DNA from: JBHHZJ01 sp046758005
Lineage (GTDB): Bacteria > Pseudomonadota > Alphaproteobacteria > Kiloniellales > J153
Direction of reading: 5' to 3'
Length of the DNA: 24,338 nucleotides
Assembly: GCA_046758005.1 (NCBI GenBank)
Contig: JBHHZJ010000051.1
Coordinates: 1 to 24,338, forward strand
Part shown: positions 14,955 to 22,678 of the stretch, in pieces
Layout of the letters: the number at the start of each line of letters is the position of its first letter
Position numbering within the stretch: position 1 is the first letter of the stretch
The notes under the pieces: generated by a model
The model's input: the letters and a program-made list of their open reading frames with translations, nothing else
What the model was told of the DNA's origin: nothing
Database searches by the model: none
Program-made: the position numbers and the translations under genes

Positions 14955-15077
14955 ATGAGCGACGAGCGACGACAATCACGGATTGGACCCGCGGTCTTCC
15001 TGATCACGGTGGCCGCCACGGCCGTGTTCTTCTGGTGGCTGCTCGTCTATGACCACGGCGCTACCCCGCCGGCATAG
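14955..15077 (+). CDS. 40-residue single-helix membrane microprotein
   Basis: ATG at 14955 is preceded by GGAAGG and opens a 40-codon frame. It has a basic/polar N terminus (MSDERRQSRIG), one continuous hydrophobic helix rich in aromatics (~12-32, containing AVFFWWLLVY) and a short polar tail. It sits 54 bp after the 131-residue gene and 24 bp before another microprotein. Size, topology and position before a bd-like subunit I resemble accessory subunits such as CydX/CydH, though I see no sequence signature for either. The coding call rests on ribosome site, topology and packing. Confidence 0.6.
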   Translation: MSDERRQSRIGPAVFLITVAATAVFFWWLLVYDHGATPPA

Positions 15078-15101
15078 GCTCGACACGCACAGGTCGCAAG
15101 G

Positions 15102-15230
15102 ATGGCCCGGACGCCGCTCGTCTTCCTCGTCGCGCTCATCTTCTGGGCCGTCTACTTCTACCTGCTCGACCGGTCGATCATGGACGTTCAAGGACTTCCG
15201 GTCGGCTGGGACCTGATGCCGGTGTCATGA
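15102..15230 (+). CDS. 42-residue single-helix membrane microprotein
   Basis: ATG at 15102 follows AGGTCGCAAGG. The frame encodes 42 residues with one membrane helix (~5-22, VFLVALIFWAVYFYLL) and a short polar tail ending WDLMPVS. Its stop overlaps the start of the bd-like subunit gene (ATGA at 15227-15230), which strongly supports translation and coupling. It probably forms a small subunit or assembly helper of that membrane protein. No assignable family. Confidence 0.65.
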   Translation: MARTPLVFLVALIFWAVYFYLLDRSIMDVQGLPVGWDLMPVS

Positions 15231-16978
15231 GGCGGTTGCGGCGGCTCGCCGGGTTGGCCCTGTTGGCCGCGGTTCTGGCCGCGCTGCCGGATCTTGTGCT
15301 CGCCGCCGGGGAGCCGGCGCCGGTTCCGACCCGTGCCGATTACCCCATGATCGCGGGCATGGGCGGGCGCCTTTTCGTCTGGGCGTTCGCTCAGATGCAC
15401 CTCTTCCTCGCCGCCTTCGTGCTGGCGGTGCCGATCTTCGTGCTGGTGATAGAGCTGGTCGGCGTGCTGTCGCGGGACGCGCGCCACGACGCGATGGCCC
15501 GAGAGTTCATGAGGATCTCGATGGCGGCCTATTCCTTCACCGCGCTCACCGGGGGCGCCCTGGCCCTGGCGCTGTTCCTGTTCTACCCGGTGGTGATGGA
15601 CTACATGCTGCAGGTCTTCCGCGGGCAGACGCTGATCTACGCCGCACTGTTCGTAATGGAGAGCGTCCTGCTCTACCTCTACTACTACTCGTGGGACGCG
15701 CTGCGCTACGGCGACCGCAAGTGGTTTCACCTGTCGATCGGGCTCGTGCTCAACGACGTGGGCATGACGCTCATGTTCATCGCCAACGCCTGGGCGACCT
15801 TCATGATGTCGCCGGCCGGGGTCGATCCGGCCACGGGCGCGGTGACGGGAACGGTCTGGCAGGCGACCCAGAACCCGCTGTGGAATCCGCTCAACCTGCA
15901 TCGTTTTCTGGCGAACATCGCCTACGGCGGCGCCATCGTCGGAGCCTACGCCGCCTACCGCTTCCTGAGCGTGCGAACCGCCGAGGAGCGGGCGCACTAC
16001 GACTGGATGGGTTACACCTCCAACTTCATCGCCGTCGCCGGGTTCCTGCCGCTGCCGTTTGCCGGTTACTGGCTGATGGCCGAGATCTACGCCTACAGCC
16101 AGCAGATGGGCATCACCGCCATGGGCGGCGTGCTCGCCTGGCTGTTCATCATCCAGGCGGTGCTCATCGGCACCATCCTGCTGGCGGCGAACTACTACCT
16201 GTGGTGCGGCCTGAACCGGTCGGAAGGGGGCGCGCGCTACATCCCCTACGTCAAGTACGTGGCCGTGGTCATCGTCGGCGGGTTCCTGGTCTGGGTGACG
16301 CCGCATTCGCTCATCCTGACCCCGGAGGAGGTCCGGATGCTCGGCGGCACGCACCACAAGGTGCTGGGTCCGCTCGGCATCATGCCGGCCAAGAACACGG
16401 CGGTGAACCTGATGCTGATCTTCACGTTCCTGTCGTTCCAGATGTTCTACCGCTCCGGGCGCGAGCCGACGGTGTCCTGGGCCAAGGCCGGCAACGCGGT
16501 GATCGTCGCCCTTTATGCGGTCGGCATCGTCAACATCGTCCTGGCGGGCATCTACGGCTACATCACGCCGACGGTCTACAAGGTCGGCGCCTCGGTGCCC
16601 CAGGTGGCGACGACCCTGACGATCATTGCGGTCTGCGTGGTCATCGACTCCTTCATGGGCCGCGGCGCGAGGAAGACCAAGATCCACTGGGGGCGCATGC
16701 CGGCGCGCGCGCAGTACGCCCTCTTCGTCCTGCCCGTGGCGTTCACCTGGCTGATGGCGCTGATGGGCTACATCCGCTCGTCGGTGCGCACCCACTGGCA
16801 CGTCTACACGATCATGAAGGACGCCTCGCCCGAGTCTTACATCCCCACGATCGGCGACGCGGGCAACATGATCACGGCCGTCACGCTCGCCTTCATGGCG
16901 GTCATCGTGTTCGTCTTCTGGCTCAGCCAGCTCGGCGCGACCAGGCAGCCCATCCCACGCGGCGAGGCGGCGGAATGA
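15227..16978 (+). CDS. Cytochrome bd-like ubiquinol oxidase subunit I homologue
   Basis: The protein has 583 residues with about 13-14 membrane helices, longer than classical CydA. The N terminus is signal-like (residues ~1-27). Helices carry candidate heme ligands His58 (FAQMHLFLAAF) and His225 (NLHRFLANIAYGG), in positions reminiscent of CydA His19 and His186. A C-terminal segment has RTHWHVY between the last helices. The classical CydA Q-loop and GRQPW motif are not visible and no CydB gene is nearby, so it is better called bd-like than a true quinol oxidase. Comparable stand-alone bd-like proteins are known from Nitrospira. ATGA overlaps with the microprotein before and the diheme cytochrome after indicate one complex. 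Likely role: heme-b electron transfer between quinones and the c-type cytochromes, or O2 reduction. Confidence 0.8.
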   Translation: MRRLRRLAGLALLAAVLAALPDLVLAAGEPAPVPTRADYPMIAGMGGRLFVWAFAQMHLFLAAFVLAVPIFVLVIELVGVLSRDARHDAMAREFMRISMAAYSFTALTGGALALALFLFYPVVMDYMLQVFRGQTLIYAALFVMESVLLYLYYYSWDALRYGDRKWFHLSIGLVLNDVGMTLMFIANAWATFMMSPAGVDPATGAVTGTVWQATQNPLWNPLNLHRFLANIAYGGAIVGAYAAYRFLSVRTAEERAHYDWMGYTSNFIAVAGFLPLPFAGYWLMAEIYAYSQQMGITAMGGVLAWLFIIQAVLIGTILLAANYYLWCGLNRSEGGARYIPYVKYVAVVIVGGFLVWVTPHSLILTPEEVRMLGGTHHKVLGPLGIMPAKNTAVNLMLIFTFLSFQMFYRSGREPTVSWAKAGNAVIVALYAVGIVNIVLAGIYGYITPTVYKVGASVPQVATTLTIIAVCVVIDSFMGRGARKTKIHWGRMPARAQYALFVLPVAFTWLMALMGYIRSSVRTHWHVYTIMKDASPESYIPTIGDAGNMITAVTLAFMAVIVFVFWLSQLGATRQPIPRGEAAE

Positions 16979-17811
16979 CGTTCCTGCGGGTCACCTTGTT
17001 CAGCCTGGCCGTGGTGTTCGCCTACACCCTGTTCGCCAACATCCTGCCGCAAGTGCAGTCGGATCCGCCGCAGGAGGAAGAGGTCGATACCGCCGCGCTC
17101 GACCTGGCCGGGCAGATCGCCTGGGGCCAGCGGCTGTTTACCGGCAGGGGGACCTGCACGCTGTGCCACAACGAACTGGGGCGCGCGCCCGATCTGTTGA
17201 ACATGGACCTGGCGGCCGAGTTCCAAACGCGGCTTGCCGATCCCGGTTACGCCGGCGAGGCCAAGGGCCTCACGGGGGCGGCGGGCATCGAGGCCTACGT
17301 GCGCGAATCCCTGGTCGAACCCTCGGCCTACGTCGTCGCCGGCTTCGGCAAGAAGGGCACCAACGACACGGTCAGCCCGATGCCCAGGGTCGACGCGGCG
17401 CCGATTTCCCTTTCGCAGGACGAGATGAACGCCCTTATCGCCTTCCTTCAGGACCGGGCCGGGGCGGAGGTCACGGTCCCGCTGCCCAGCGCCCAGGCCG
17501 AGGTCGCGGTCGAGGAAGAAGAGCCGGAGGCCCCGGCGGCAACGGCCCAGGCGGCGATCGAGAAGTACGGCTGTAGCGCCTGTCACGACCTGGAAGGCTC
17601 CGGCGCGGATGTCGGGCCGCAGCTCGCCGGCATCGGGGCGCGCCTGGACCGGACGGCGCTGTGGCGCGCGATCCTCGAGCCGAACGCGGAGATCGCCGAC
17701 GGCTTCGAGGCCGACCTCATGCCCCAGGACTACGGCGAGCAAATGCGGGCCGGCGAGCTCCAGCTCCTGGTCGACTATCTGATGGCGCTGCCCGCGTCGG
17801 AAGGCGGGTGA
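16975..17811 (+). CDS. Membrane-anchored diheme cytochrome c
   Basis: The protein has 278 residues. An N-terminal hydrophobic anchor (~5-25) precedes the first class I cytochrome c domain with CTLCH at residues 61-65. An acidic, Ala/Pro-rich linker (~172-192) leads to a second domain with CSACH at 200-204. Methionine-containing segments (VSPMPRVD, DLMPQDYGEQM) could supply axial ligands. It faces the periplasm and would pass electrons between the bd-like subunit and soluble partners. Its start overlaps the bd-like gene (ATGA) and its stop overlaps the next start (TGATG), so the four-gene run is translationally coupled. Confidence 0.88.
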   Translation: MTFLRVTLFSLAVVFAYTLFANILPQVQSDPPQEEEVDTAALDLAGQIAWGQRLFTGRGTCTLCHNELGRAPDLLNMDLAAEFQTRLADPGYAGEAKGLTGAAGIEAYVRESLVEPSAYVVAGFGKKGTNDTVSPMPRVDAAPISLSQDEMNALIAFLQDRAGAEVTVPLPSAQAEVAVEEEEPEAPAATAQAAIEKYGCSACHDLEGSGADVGPQLAGIGARLDRTALWRAILEPNAEIADGFEADLMPQDYGEQMRAGELQLLVDYLMALPASEGG

Positions 17812-20108
17812 TGAGGCGACTGGTCACGCATCCCTTGACGCTGGTGATCCTGACCATCGCCGGGATCTACGTGCTCTTCGCGCATCTGACCCAGCCGCCG
17901 ATGCCGCGCTCGCTGCTCATCCAGTTCATGATCTTCAGCGTCATCGGCGTGCTCATGGTGGCGACCTTCGACGACGCCACGTACAAACGCCTGGTCGAGC
18001 CCCTGCAGGCGCTCCTCGGCGCGCCTGGTTTGAGACTGTGGCGAATGGTCGCCCTGGTCGTCGTCGTGGTCGGGACGTCCTCGTTGGCCTACGCCTGGAT
18101 TCGGCCCACTCTCAAGGCGCCGGTGGAACTGCGCAGCGTGCATCCGGCGCCGCCCTCGAGCCTGCGGGTCTACGGGCGGAGCTACGATCTGGCGAAATTG
18201 CGGAACCCCTTGCGGGAAGGGGCGCCGAAGGGCAGCGAGGCATACAAAGCGGTCGTCGAGCAGGGACGCGAGCTTTACTACAGGAACTGCCTTTTCTGCC
18301 ATGGGGACAACCTCGACGGCCAGGGCCAGTTCGGGCCGGGCTTCAACCCGCGCCCGGCGAATTTTCAGGACGTGGGCACCATCGCCCAGCTTCAGGAGTC
18401 GTACCTGTTCTGGCGCATCACCACCGGCGGGCCGGGCCTGCCGCGCGAGGGCACGCCGTGGGCGTCGGCCATGCCGGTGTGGCACGAGATGCTCGAGGAG
18501 GACGAGGTCTGGAAGATCATCATGTTCCTGTACGATCACACGGGCTTCGAGCCCCGGTCGTGGGAATTGGAGGAACCGGGCGCCGCCGCGCCCGAGGCGG
18601 GCCAACGTGCCGCGGCCGCCGAAGCGGAGGGCGCCGACGAGGAGGCGACCCAACGCATCTACCGGAAGCGATGTGCCCAATGCCACGGCGCCGAGGGCGA
18701 CGGCGAGGGGCCGGCCGCCGAGTTCCTCTATCCCAAGCCGCGCGACTTTACGCTGGCGGTGTTCAAGTACAAGACGAGCCACGCCGATTCGGAGTTCCCC
18801 TTCGACGACGATCTGCGCAAGACCATCCGCAACGGCCTTCCCGGCACCTCCATGCCGGCTTGGGGCAAGGTGCTCACCGAGGCGCAGATCGACGGGCTGA
18901 TCCGCCTGATCAAGAAATTCGGCGAGTGGGAGGAGGAGACCCCGGACGATCTCGGGATCGAGCCCATCGACATGGGGGAGCGGGTCGAAAGCTCGGACCG
19001 ATCCCTCGCCCGCGGCGCGAAGCTTTTCCAAAAGGCATGCGTGCAATGCCACGGCGCCAAGGGCCGCGGCAACGTCACCTCGGGCAAGAAGCTCAAGGAC
19101 GACTGGGGCGATCGGATCTGGCCGCGCAATCTGACGCGACCGGAAACCTGGCGCTGGACCAGGAACGCCAAGGACATATTCCAGCGCATCAGCGCCGGCA
19201 TCCGCGGCACCCCGATGCCCGAGCACACGACCACGATGCCGGTGCAGGGGCGCTGGGATGTCGCCAACTACGTCATGACCCTGCGGCGCAACGCCGTGCC
19301 GCCGACGACCGGGGAAACGGTGCTTCGAGGCGTGCGCGTCGACGGCGCGCTGCCGGACGATCCAGAAGACCCGGCTTGGGAGCTGGCGCGGCCGATCACG
19401 TTTCCGCTGGTTCCCAACGTCATCAAGGAACAGCGGCTGTTCTACTCGCTCAACGATACGGTCACCGTGCGGGCTCTGTTCAACGACGAAGCGCTCGCGC
19501 TTCGCCTCGACATCGACGACCGCACGTACTCGGTGCCGGGCGACCCGGAAGAGAGGCGCTACCGACACGACGACATCGCCCCGACCGCGGATGCGGCGGC
19601 GGTTGAGTTTCCGAGCGAGATACCGACCACCAGCGAAAAGCCCTGGTTCCGCCACGGCGACCCCCGCAACCCGGTGAACATGTGGTACTGGCGCGCGCCG
19701 AGCGTGGACCCGGCCGCAGAGGAGCGGACTGCGCTCCTCGACGCGGCCGGCCCGGACAAGCCGCCCGTGCCGCGCGAGGGCCCGACCGGTCTGACCGGGA
19801 CGGGGGTCTGGCAGGACGGACAGTGGCGCGTGGTCTTCTCCCGGTCGCTCGAGACGGAGGACGTGCGCGACCTGCGGTTCGAGGTCGGCCGCTACATTCC
19901 GATCGCGTTCGCCAACTGGGACGGCTGGGCCGGGCAAAGCGGCAGCCGTCACACCTTGACGTCCTGGTATTGGCTGCTGCTCGAGCCGGAGGAACGGCCG
20001 TTGCTCGTCTATGGATCGTCCGGCGCGAGCGGCCTGCTCGCCGGCCTGCTGTTCGTGGCCGCCGCACGCCGTCAGCGGCGGCGCTACGGCCCCGGCGAGG
20101 ATCGCTAG
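17811..20108 (+). CDS. Triheme cytochrome c fused to a heme-b (EB_dh/DMSO-type II gamma-like) domain
   Basis: The protein has 765 residues. Two or three N-terminal helices (~11-27, 35-52, 78-97) are followed by three cytochrome c domains with CLFCH (160-164), CAQCH (288-292) and CVQCH (410-414). A C-terminal beta-rich domain (~500-735) resembles the gamma subunit of ethylbenzene dehydrogenase/nitrite oxidoreductase-type enzymes (RALFNDEALALRLDIDD, WDGWAGQSGSRHTLTSWYW), which binds one heme b. A final hydrophobic helix (~735-752) precedes a basic tail. It could carry four hemes and link membrane and periplasm. ATG at 17811 overlaps the preceding stop, supporting this start over upstream alternatives. 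The fusion of multiheme c and EB domains is unusual and implies direct electron wiring within one complex. Confidence 0.82.
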   Translation: MRRLVTHPLTLVILTIAGIYVLFAHLTQPPMPRSLLIQFMIFSVIGVLMVATFDDATYKRLVEPLQALLGAPGLRLWRMVALVVVVVGTSSLAYAWIRPTLKAPVELRSVHPAPPSSLRVYGRSYDLAKLRNPLREGAPKGSEAYKAVVEQGRELYYRNCLFCHGDNLDGQGQFGPGFNPRPANFQDVGTIAQLQESYLFWRITTGGPGLPREGTPWASAMPVWHEMLEEDEVWKIIMFLYDHTGFEPRSWELEEPGAAAPEAGQRAAAAEAEGADEEATQRIYRKRCAQCHGAEGDGEGPAAEFLYPKPRDFTLAVFKYKTSHADSEFPFDDDLRKTIRNGLPGTSMPAWGKVLTEAQIDGLIRLIKKFGEWEEETPDDLGIEPIDMGERVESSDRSLARGAKLFQKACVQCHGAKGRGNVTSGKKLKDDWGDRIWPRNLTRPETWRWTRNAKDIFQRISAGIRGTPMPEHTTTMPVQGRWDVANYVMTLRRNAVPPTTGETVLRGVRVDGALPDDPEDPAWELARPITFPLVPNVIKEQRLFYSLNDTVTVRALFNDEALALRLDIDDRTYSVPGDPEERRYRHDDIAPTADAAAVEFPSEIPTTSEKPWFRHGDPRNPVNMWYWRAPSVDPAAEERTALLDAAGPDKPPVPREGPTGLTGTGVWQDGQWRVVFSRSLETEDVRDLRFEVGRYIPIAFANWDGWAGQSGSRHTLTSWYWLLLEPEERPLLVYGSSGASGLLAGLLFVAAARRQRRRYGPGEDR

Positions 20109-20176
20109 CCCGCTCGGGCCGGAAACGGGACCGCACCCCCGCTTGCGAAAAAATCCGGCGAACCGCTCGCGTACTC

Positions 20177-20220
20177 TTGATCTATGTCAAGGCAACGCCA
20201 CGCACGATGACACATTTTAT
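20177..20220 (+). promoter_or_regulatory. FNR/FixK-type box and candidate promoter of the Idr-like operon
   Basis: TTGATCTATGTCAA at 20177-20190 differs from the box at 14424 by one base, and both are followed by GG. A T-rich -10-like stretch (CATTTTAT, 20213-20220) lies at the distance expected for a class II site, giving a start near 20225. The untranslated leader would be about 165 nt, in which I see no recognised riboswitch. Oxygen- or NO-responsive activation of the downstream genes is inferred. Confidence 0.7.
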
Positions 20221-20390
20221 CAAACAAAAAGACACGCGGCGTGGAGGAGGCTCCCGGGATCTGGGCGGAAGGATTCCCCCGAGCGGCATTTGAACTCCGT
20301 GTGCGGCGGGCCTGTCGGTCGTCCCGCAACGGGCGGGCCGGAGCGCGGGTGAGGCTGGAACCCACGACGAGCAGACCGGAGGATCGGTTC

Positions 20391-21515
20391 ATGGGAATTA
20401 CGCAACCGGGACGATTGATTAGAGGCATTTCAGTCGCCGCGGGGCTCGTCGGCGCGGCCGTGTTGGCGGCCTCGTCGGGGTGGGCCGCGGAGGATTTTGG
20501 GCCGGTTCCGCCCATCAAGGTCAAGCCGGCCCTGGCCGATCTCGGCAAGCGGCTGTTCTTCGACAGGCGTCTGTCCGGGGACGCGGCGATCAGCTGCGCG
20601 AGCTGCCACATGCCGGACAAGGGCTTCTCGGATGGCTTGGCGCTGTCCAAGGCCTATCCGGGATCGGAGGGTTTCCGTAACACGCCCACCTTGGTCAACA
20701 CGGCGCACAAGGCGGCGTGGTTCCACGACGGGCGCCTGGGCACGAACCTCAACGACGTGACCCGCGAGATGATCACGGAGACCTACCTCATGAACATGGA
20801 CATGAGGTTGATGCAGGAGCGCCTGAAACAGGACCCCGTCTATGTCGAGATGTTCGCGCAGGCCGGCCTCGGCGAGCCGAGCAACGGCGGGGCGCGCAAG
20901 GCGATCCCCGAGTATCTGAAGACGCTGACCTCGCGCGGGGCGCCCTTCGACACCGGGGCCATGTCCGACGCGGCCAAACGCGGGTTCGAGCTGTTCAAAG
21001 GCAAGGCCGGCTGCGCCCGGTGCCACGCCGGGCCGCGCTTCACGGACGACAAGCCGCACAACCTCGGCGTACCGGAAAACACGGACATATTCGTCAACCC
21101 GCTGCGCCACGTCACCTACGTCACCTACGCCAAGTTCATGGGCGTCGAGAACTACATGAACATTCGCCGCGACGTGGGCGCCCACGTCCGGACCCACAAG
21201 GCCGACGGCTCCGACATCGGCAAGTTCATGACGCCGACGTTGCGCGAGCTCAAGTACACCGCCCCCTACATGCACAACGGCGTGTTCTCGACGCTGTCAT
21301 CGGTGGTGGCGTTCTACAATTCCGGGGGCGGCAGCGACCCCAATAAGGACCCGGCGCTCAAGCCCCTGGGCCTCAAGACTCAGGAGCAGATCGATCTGGT
21401 CGCCTTCCTCGAGGCGCTCTCGGGCGAGCCGTTGACCGGGCCGGAGTTCGTCTGGCCGGAGAAGATTCCGACCGACTATCCGGTCATCGAGAATTGGCGC
21501 GAGACCAGGAACTAG
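20391..21515 (+). CDS. Diheme cytochrome c peroxidase/MauG-like protein (IdrP1/P2-like)
   Basis: The protein has 374 residues with an N-terminal signal peptide (to about residue 33, GWAA before ED). Heme sites are CASCH (69-73) and CARCH (208-212). Bacterial CCP/MauG hallmarks include LGKRLFFDRRLSGD, FRNTPTLVNTAHKAAWFHDG and YMHNGVFSTL. Such enzymes reduce H2O2 with electrons from cytochromes. In iodate-reducing bacteria two such proteins (IdrP1, IdrP2) accompany the reductase and are proposed to remove H2O2 made during iodate reduction. ATG at 20391 has GGAGG at ideal spacing. A longer frame upstream is not credible. Ten bp separate it from the second peroxidase. The P1/P2 label is by context only. 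Confidence 0.9.
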   Translation: MGITQPGRLIRGISVAAGLVGAAVLAASSGWAAEDFGPVPPIKVKPALADLGKRLFFDRRLSGDAAISCASCHMPDKGFSDGLALSKAYPGSEGFRNTPTLVNTAHKAAWFHDGRLGTNLNDVTREMITETYLMNMDMRLMQERLKQDPVYVEMFAQAGLGEPSNGGARKAIPEYLKTLTSRGAPFDTGAMSDAAKRGFELFKGKAGCARCHAGPRFTDDKPHNLGVPENTDIFVNPLRHVTYVTYAKFMGVENYMNIRRDVGAHVRTHKADGSDIGKFMTPTLRELKYTAPYMHNGVFSTLSSVVAFYNSGGGSDPNKDPALKPLGLKTQEQIDLVAFLEALSGEPLTGPEFVWPEKIPTDYPVIENWRETRN

Positions 21516-21525
21516 GAGCGGAACG

Positions 21526-22668
21526 ATGAAGGTAGGCAAGACACCGTCGGTCATCCTCGCCGCCCTTGTGGCCGCGGCCGTGCAGATCGTCGTTCCCGCC
21601 GGGACGCGGGCGGAGGTGAAGCCGCCGCTTGCCGCCCTGGGCCCGCCGCCGATTCCCGCCGACAACCCGCAGACGCCGGAAAAGATCGAACTCGGCAAGA
21701 TGCTGTTCTTCGATCCGCGCCTGGGCGGCGACGCCTCGACGGCGTGCGCCTCGTGCCACCATCCGACCGGGGGCTGGGGATTTTCCGACGATATCTCGCG
21801 CGGTTACCCCGGCACGGTGCACTGGCGCAACAGCCAGACGGTCGTCAACGCGGCCTATCTCGGCAAGCTGTTCTGGGCCGGCGCGGCGAAGTCGCTGGAG
21901 AACCAGGCCCCGTCCGCGGCCAGGGGCGCCGTCGCCGGCAACGGCGAGAACGACATGATGGAAGCGCGCCTCGCCTTCATCCCCGAATACCGTAAGCGCT
22001 TCAAGGCGGTATTCGGCGACGAGTGGCCGAAAATCGGCAACGCGTGGCGGGCGATCGCGGCCTTTGAGCGCACCCTCATCCAGACCGACACGCCGTTCGA
22101 TCAATTCATGCGCGGCGACCCGGACGCCCTCACCGAGCAGCAGAAACGCGGCCTCGAGCTCTTCAAGGGCAAGGCGAACTGCATCGCGTGCCACAACGGC
22201 CCACTGCTGTCCGACGAGAAGTACCACAACTTGGGCGTGCCGCCTGCCGCACGATGGGAGGAGGACGCCCTCGCCCAGATCACGTTCCGCTTCGAGCAAT
22301 ACGCCAAGGGCGTGCCCGAGGACGTGTACCGCACGATCAAGGACGACGCGGGCCTGTACTACCGGACCAAGGAACCGCGCGACAAAGGCAAGTTCCGCAC
22401 GCCGCCCTTGCGCTACACCCTTTATACCGCCCCCTACATGCACAACGGCGCGTTCTGGGACTTCCAGGAAGTGGTCGAATTCTACAACGCCGGCGGCGGC
22501 GAGAACGAATTCGCCGCGAACAAGTCGAAGCTGATCCGGCCGCTGGGCCTGACGGACGAGGAGACCGACGATCTGGTGGCGTTCCTCGAGTCGCTGAGCG
22601 GTCCCGAGATCGAGATCGAGCCGCCGACGCTTCCCGACTACGCCCCGTTGCCGGCCCCAACCGAGTGA
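21526..22668 (+). CDS. Second diheme cytochrome c peroxidase/MauG-like protein (IdrP1/P2-like)
   Basis: The protein has 380 residues with a signal peptide (~1-29, ending GTRA). Heme motifs are CASCH (74-78) and CIACH (219-223). Family blocks include LGKMLFFDPRLGGD, WRNSQTVVNAAYLGKLFW, AFERTLIQTDTPFDQFM and YMHNGAFWDF. It has the same fold as the preceding protein but differs throughout, so this is an old pair rather than a recent duplication. GGAGCGG lies before ATG at 21526. Its stop is 10 bp before the Rieske gene. The tandem pair with a Rieske/Mo pair is the strongest indicator of an iodate-reductase-type locus. Confidence 0.9.
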   Translation: MKVGKTPSVILAALVAAAVQIVVPAGTRAEVKPPLAALGPPPIPADNPQTPEKIELGKMLFFDPRLGGDASTACASCHHPTGGWGFSDDISRGYPGTVHWRNSQTVVNAAYLGKLFWAGAAKSLENQAPSAARGAVAGNGENDMMEARLAFIPEYRKRFKAVFGDEWPKIGNAWRAIAAFERTLIQTDTPFDQFMRGDPDALTEQQKRGLELFKGKANCIACHNGPLLSDEKYHNLGVPPAARWEEDALAQITFRFEQYAKGVPEDVYRTIKDDAGLYYRTKEPRDKGKFRTPPLRYTLYTAPYMHNGAFWDFQEVVEFYNAGGGENEFAANKSKLIRPLGLTDEETDDLVAFLESLSGPEIEIEPPTLPDYAPLPAPTE

Positions 22669-22678
22669 GGATGCTGCC

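Noticed and set aside
15188..16801. Long minus-strand open frame opposite the bd-like subunit
   Set aside because: Same antisense effect: a charged, His/Arg/Asp-rich translation without domains, while the plus strand is a 13-14-helix membrane protein coupled to its neighbours.
15227..16978. Calling the bd-like gene cydA of a true quinol oxidase
   Set aside because: No CydB gene nearby, no visible GRQPW/Q-loop, different length, and it is coupled to c-type cytochromes.
17775..19952. 725-codon minus-strand open frame opposite the triheme cytochrome
   Set aside because: The plus strand carries three CxxCH motifs and an EB-like domain. The antisense product shows no family signature.
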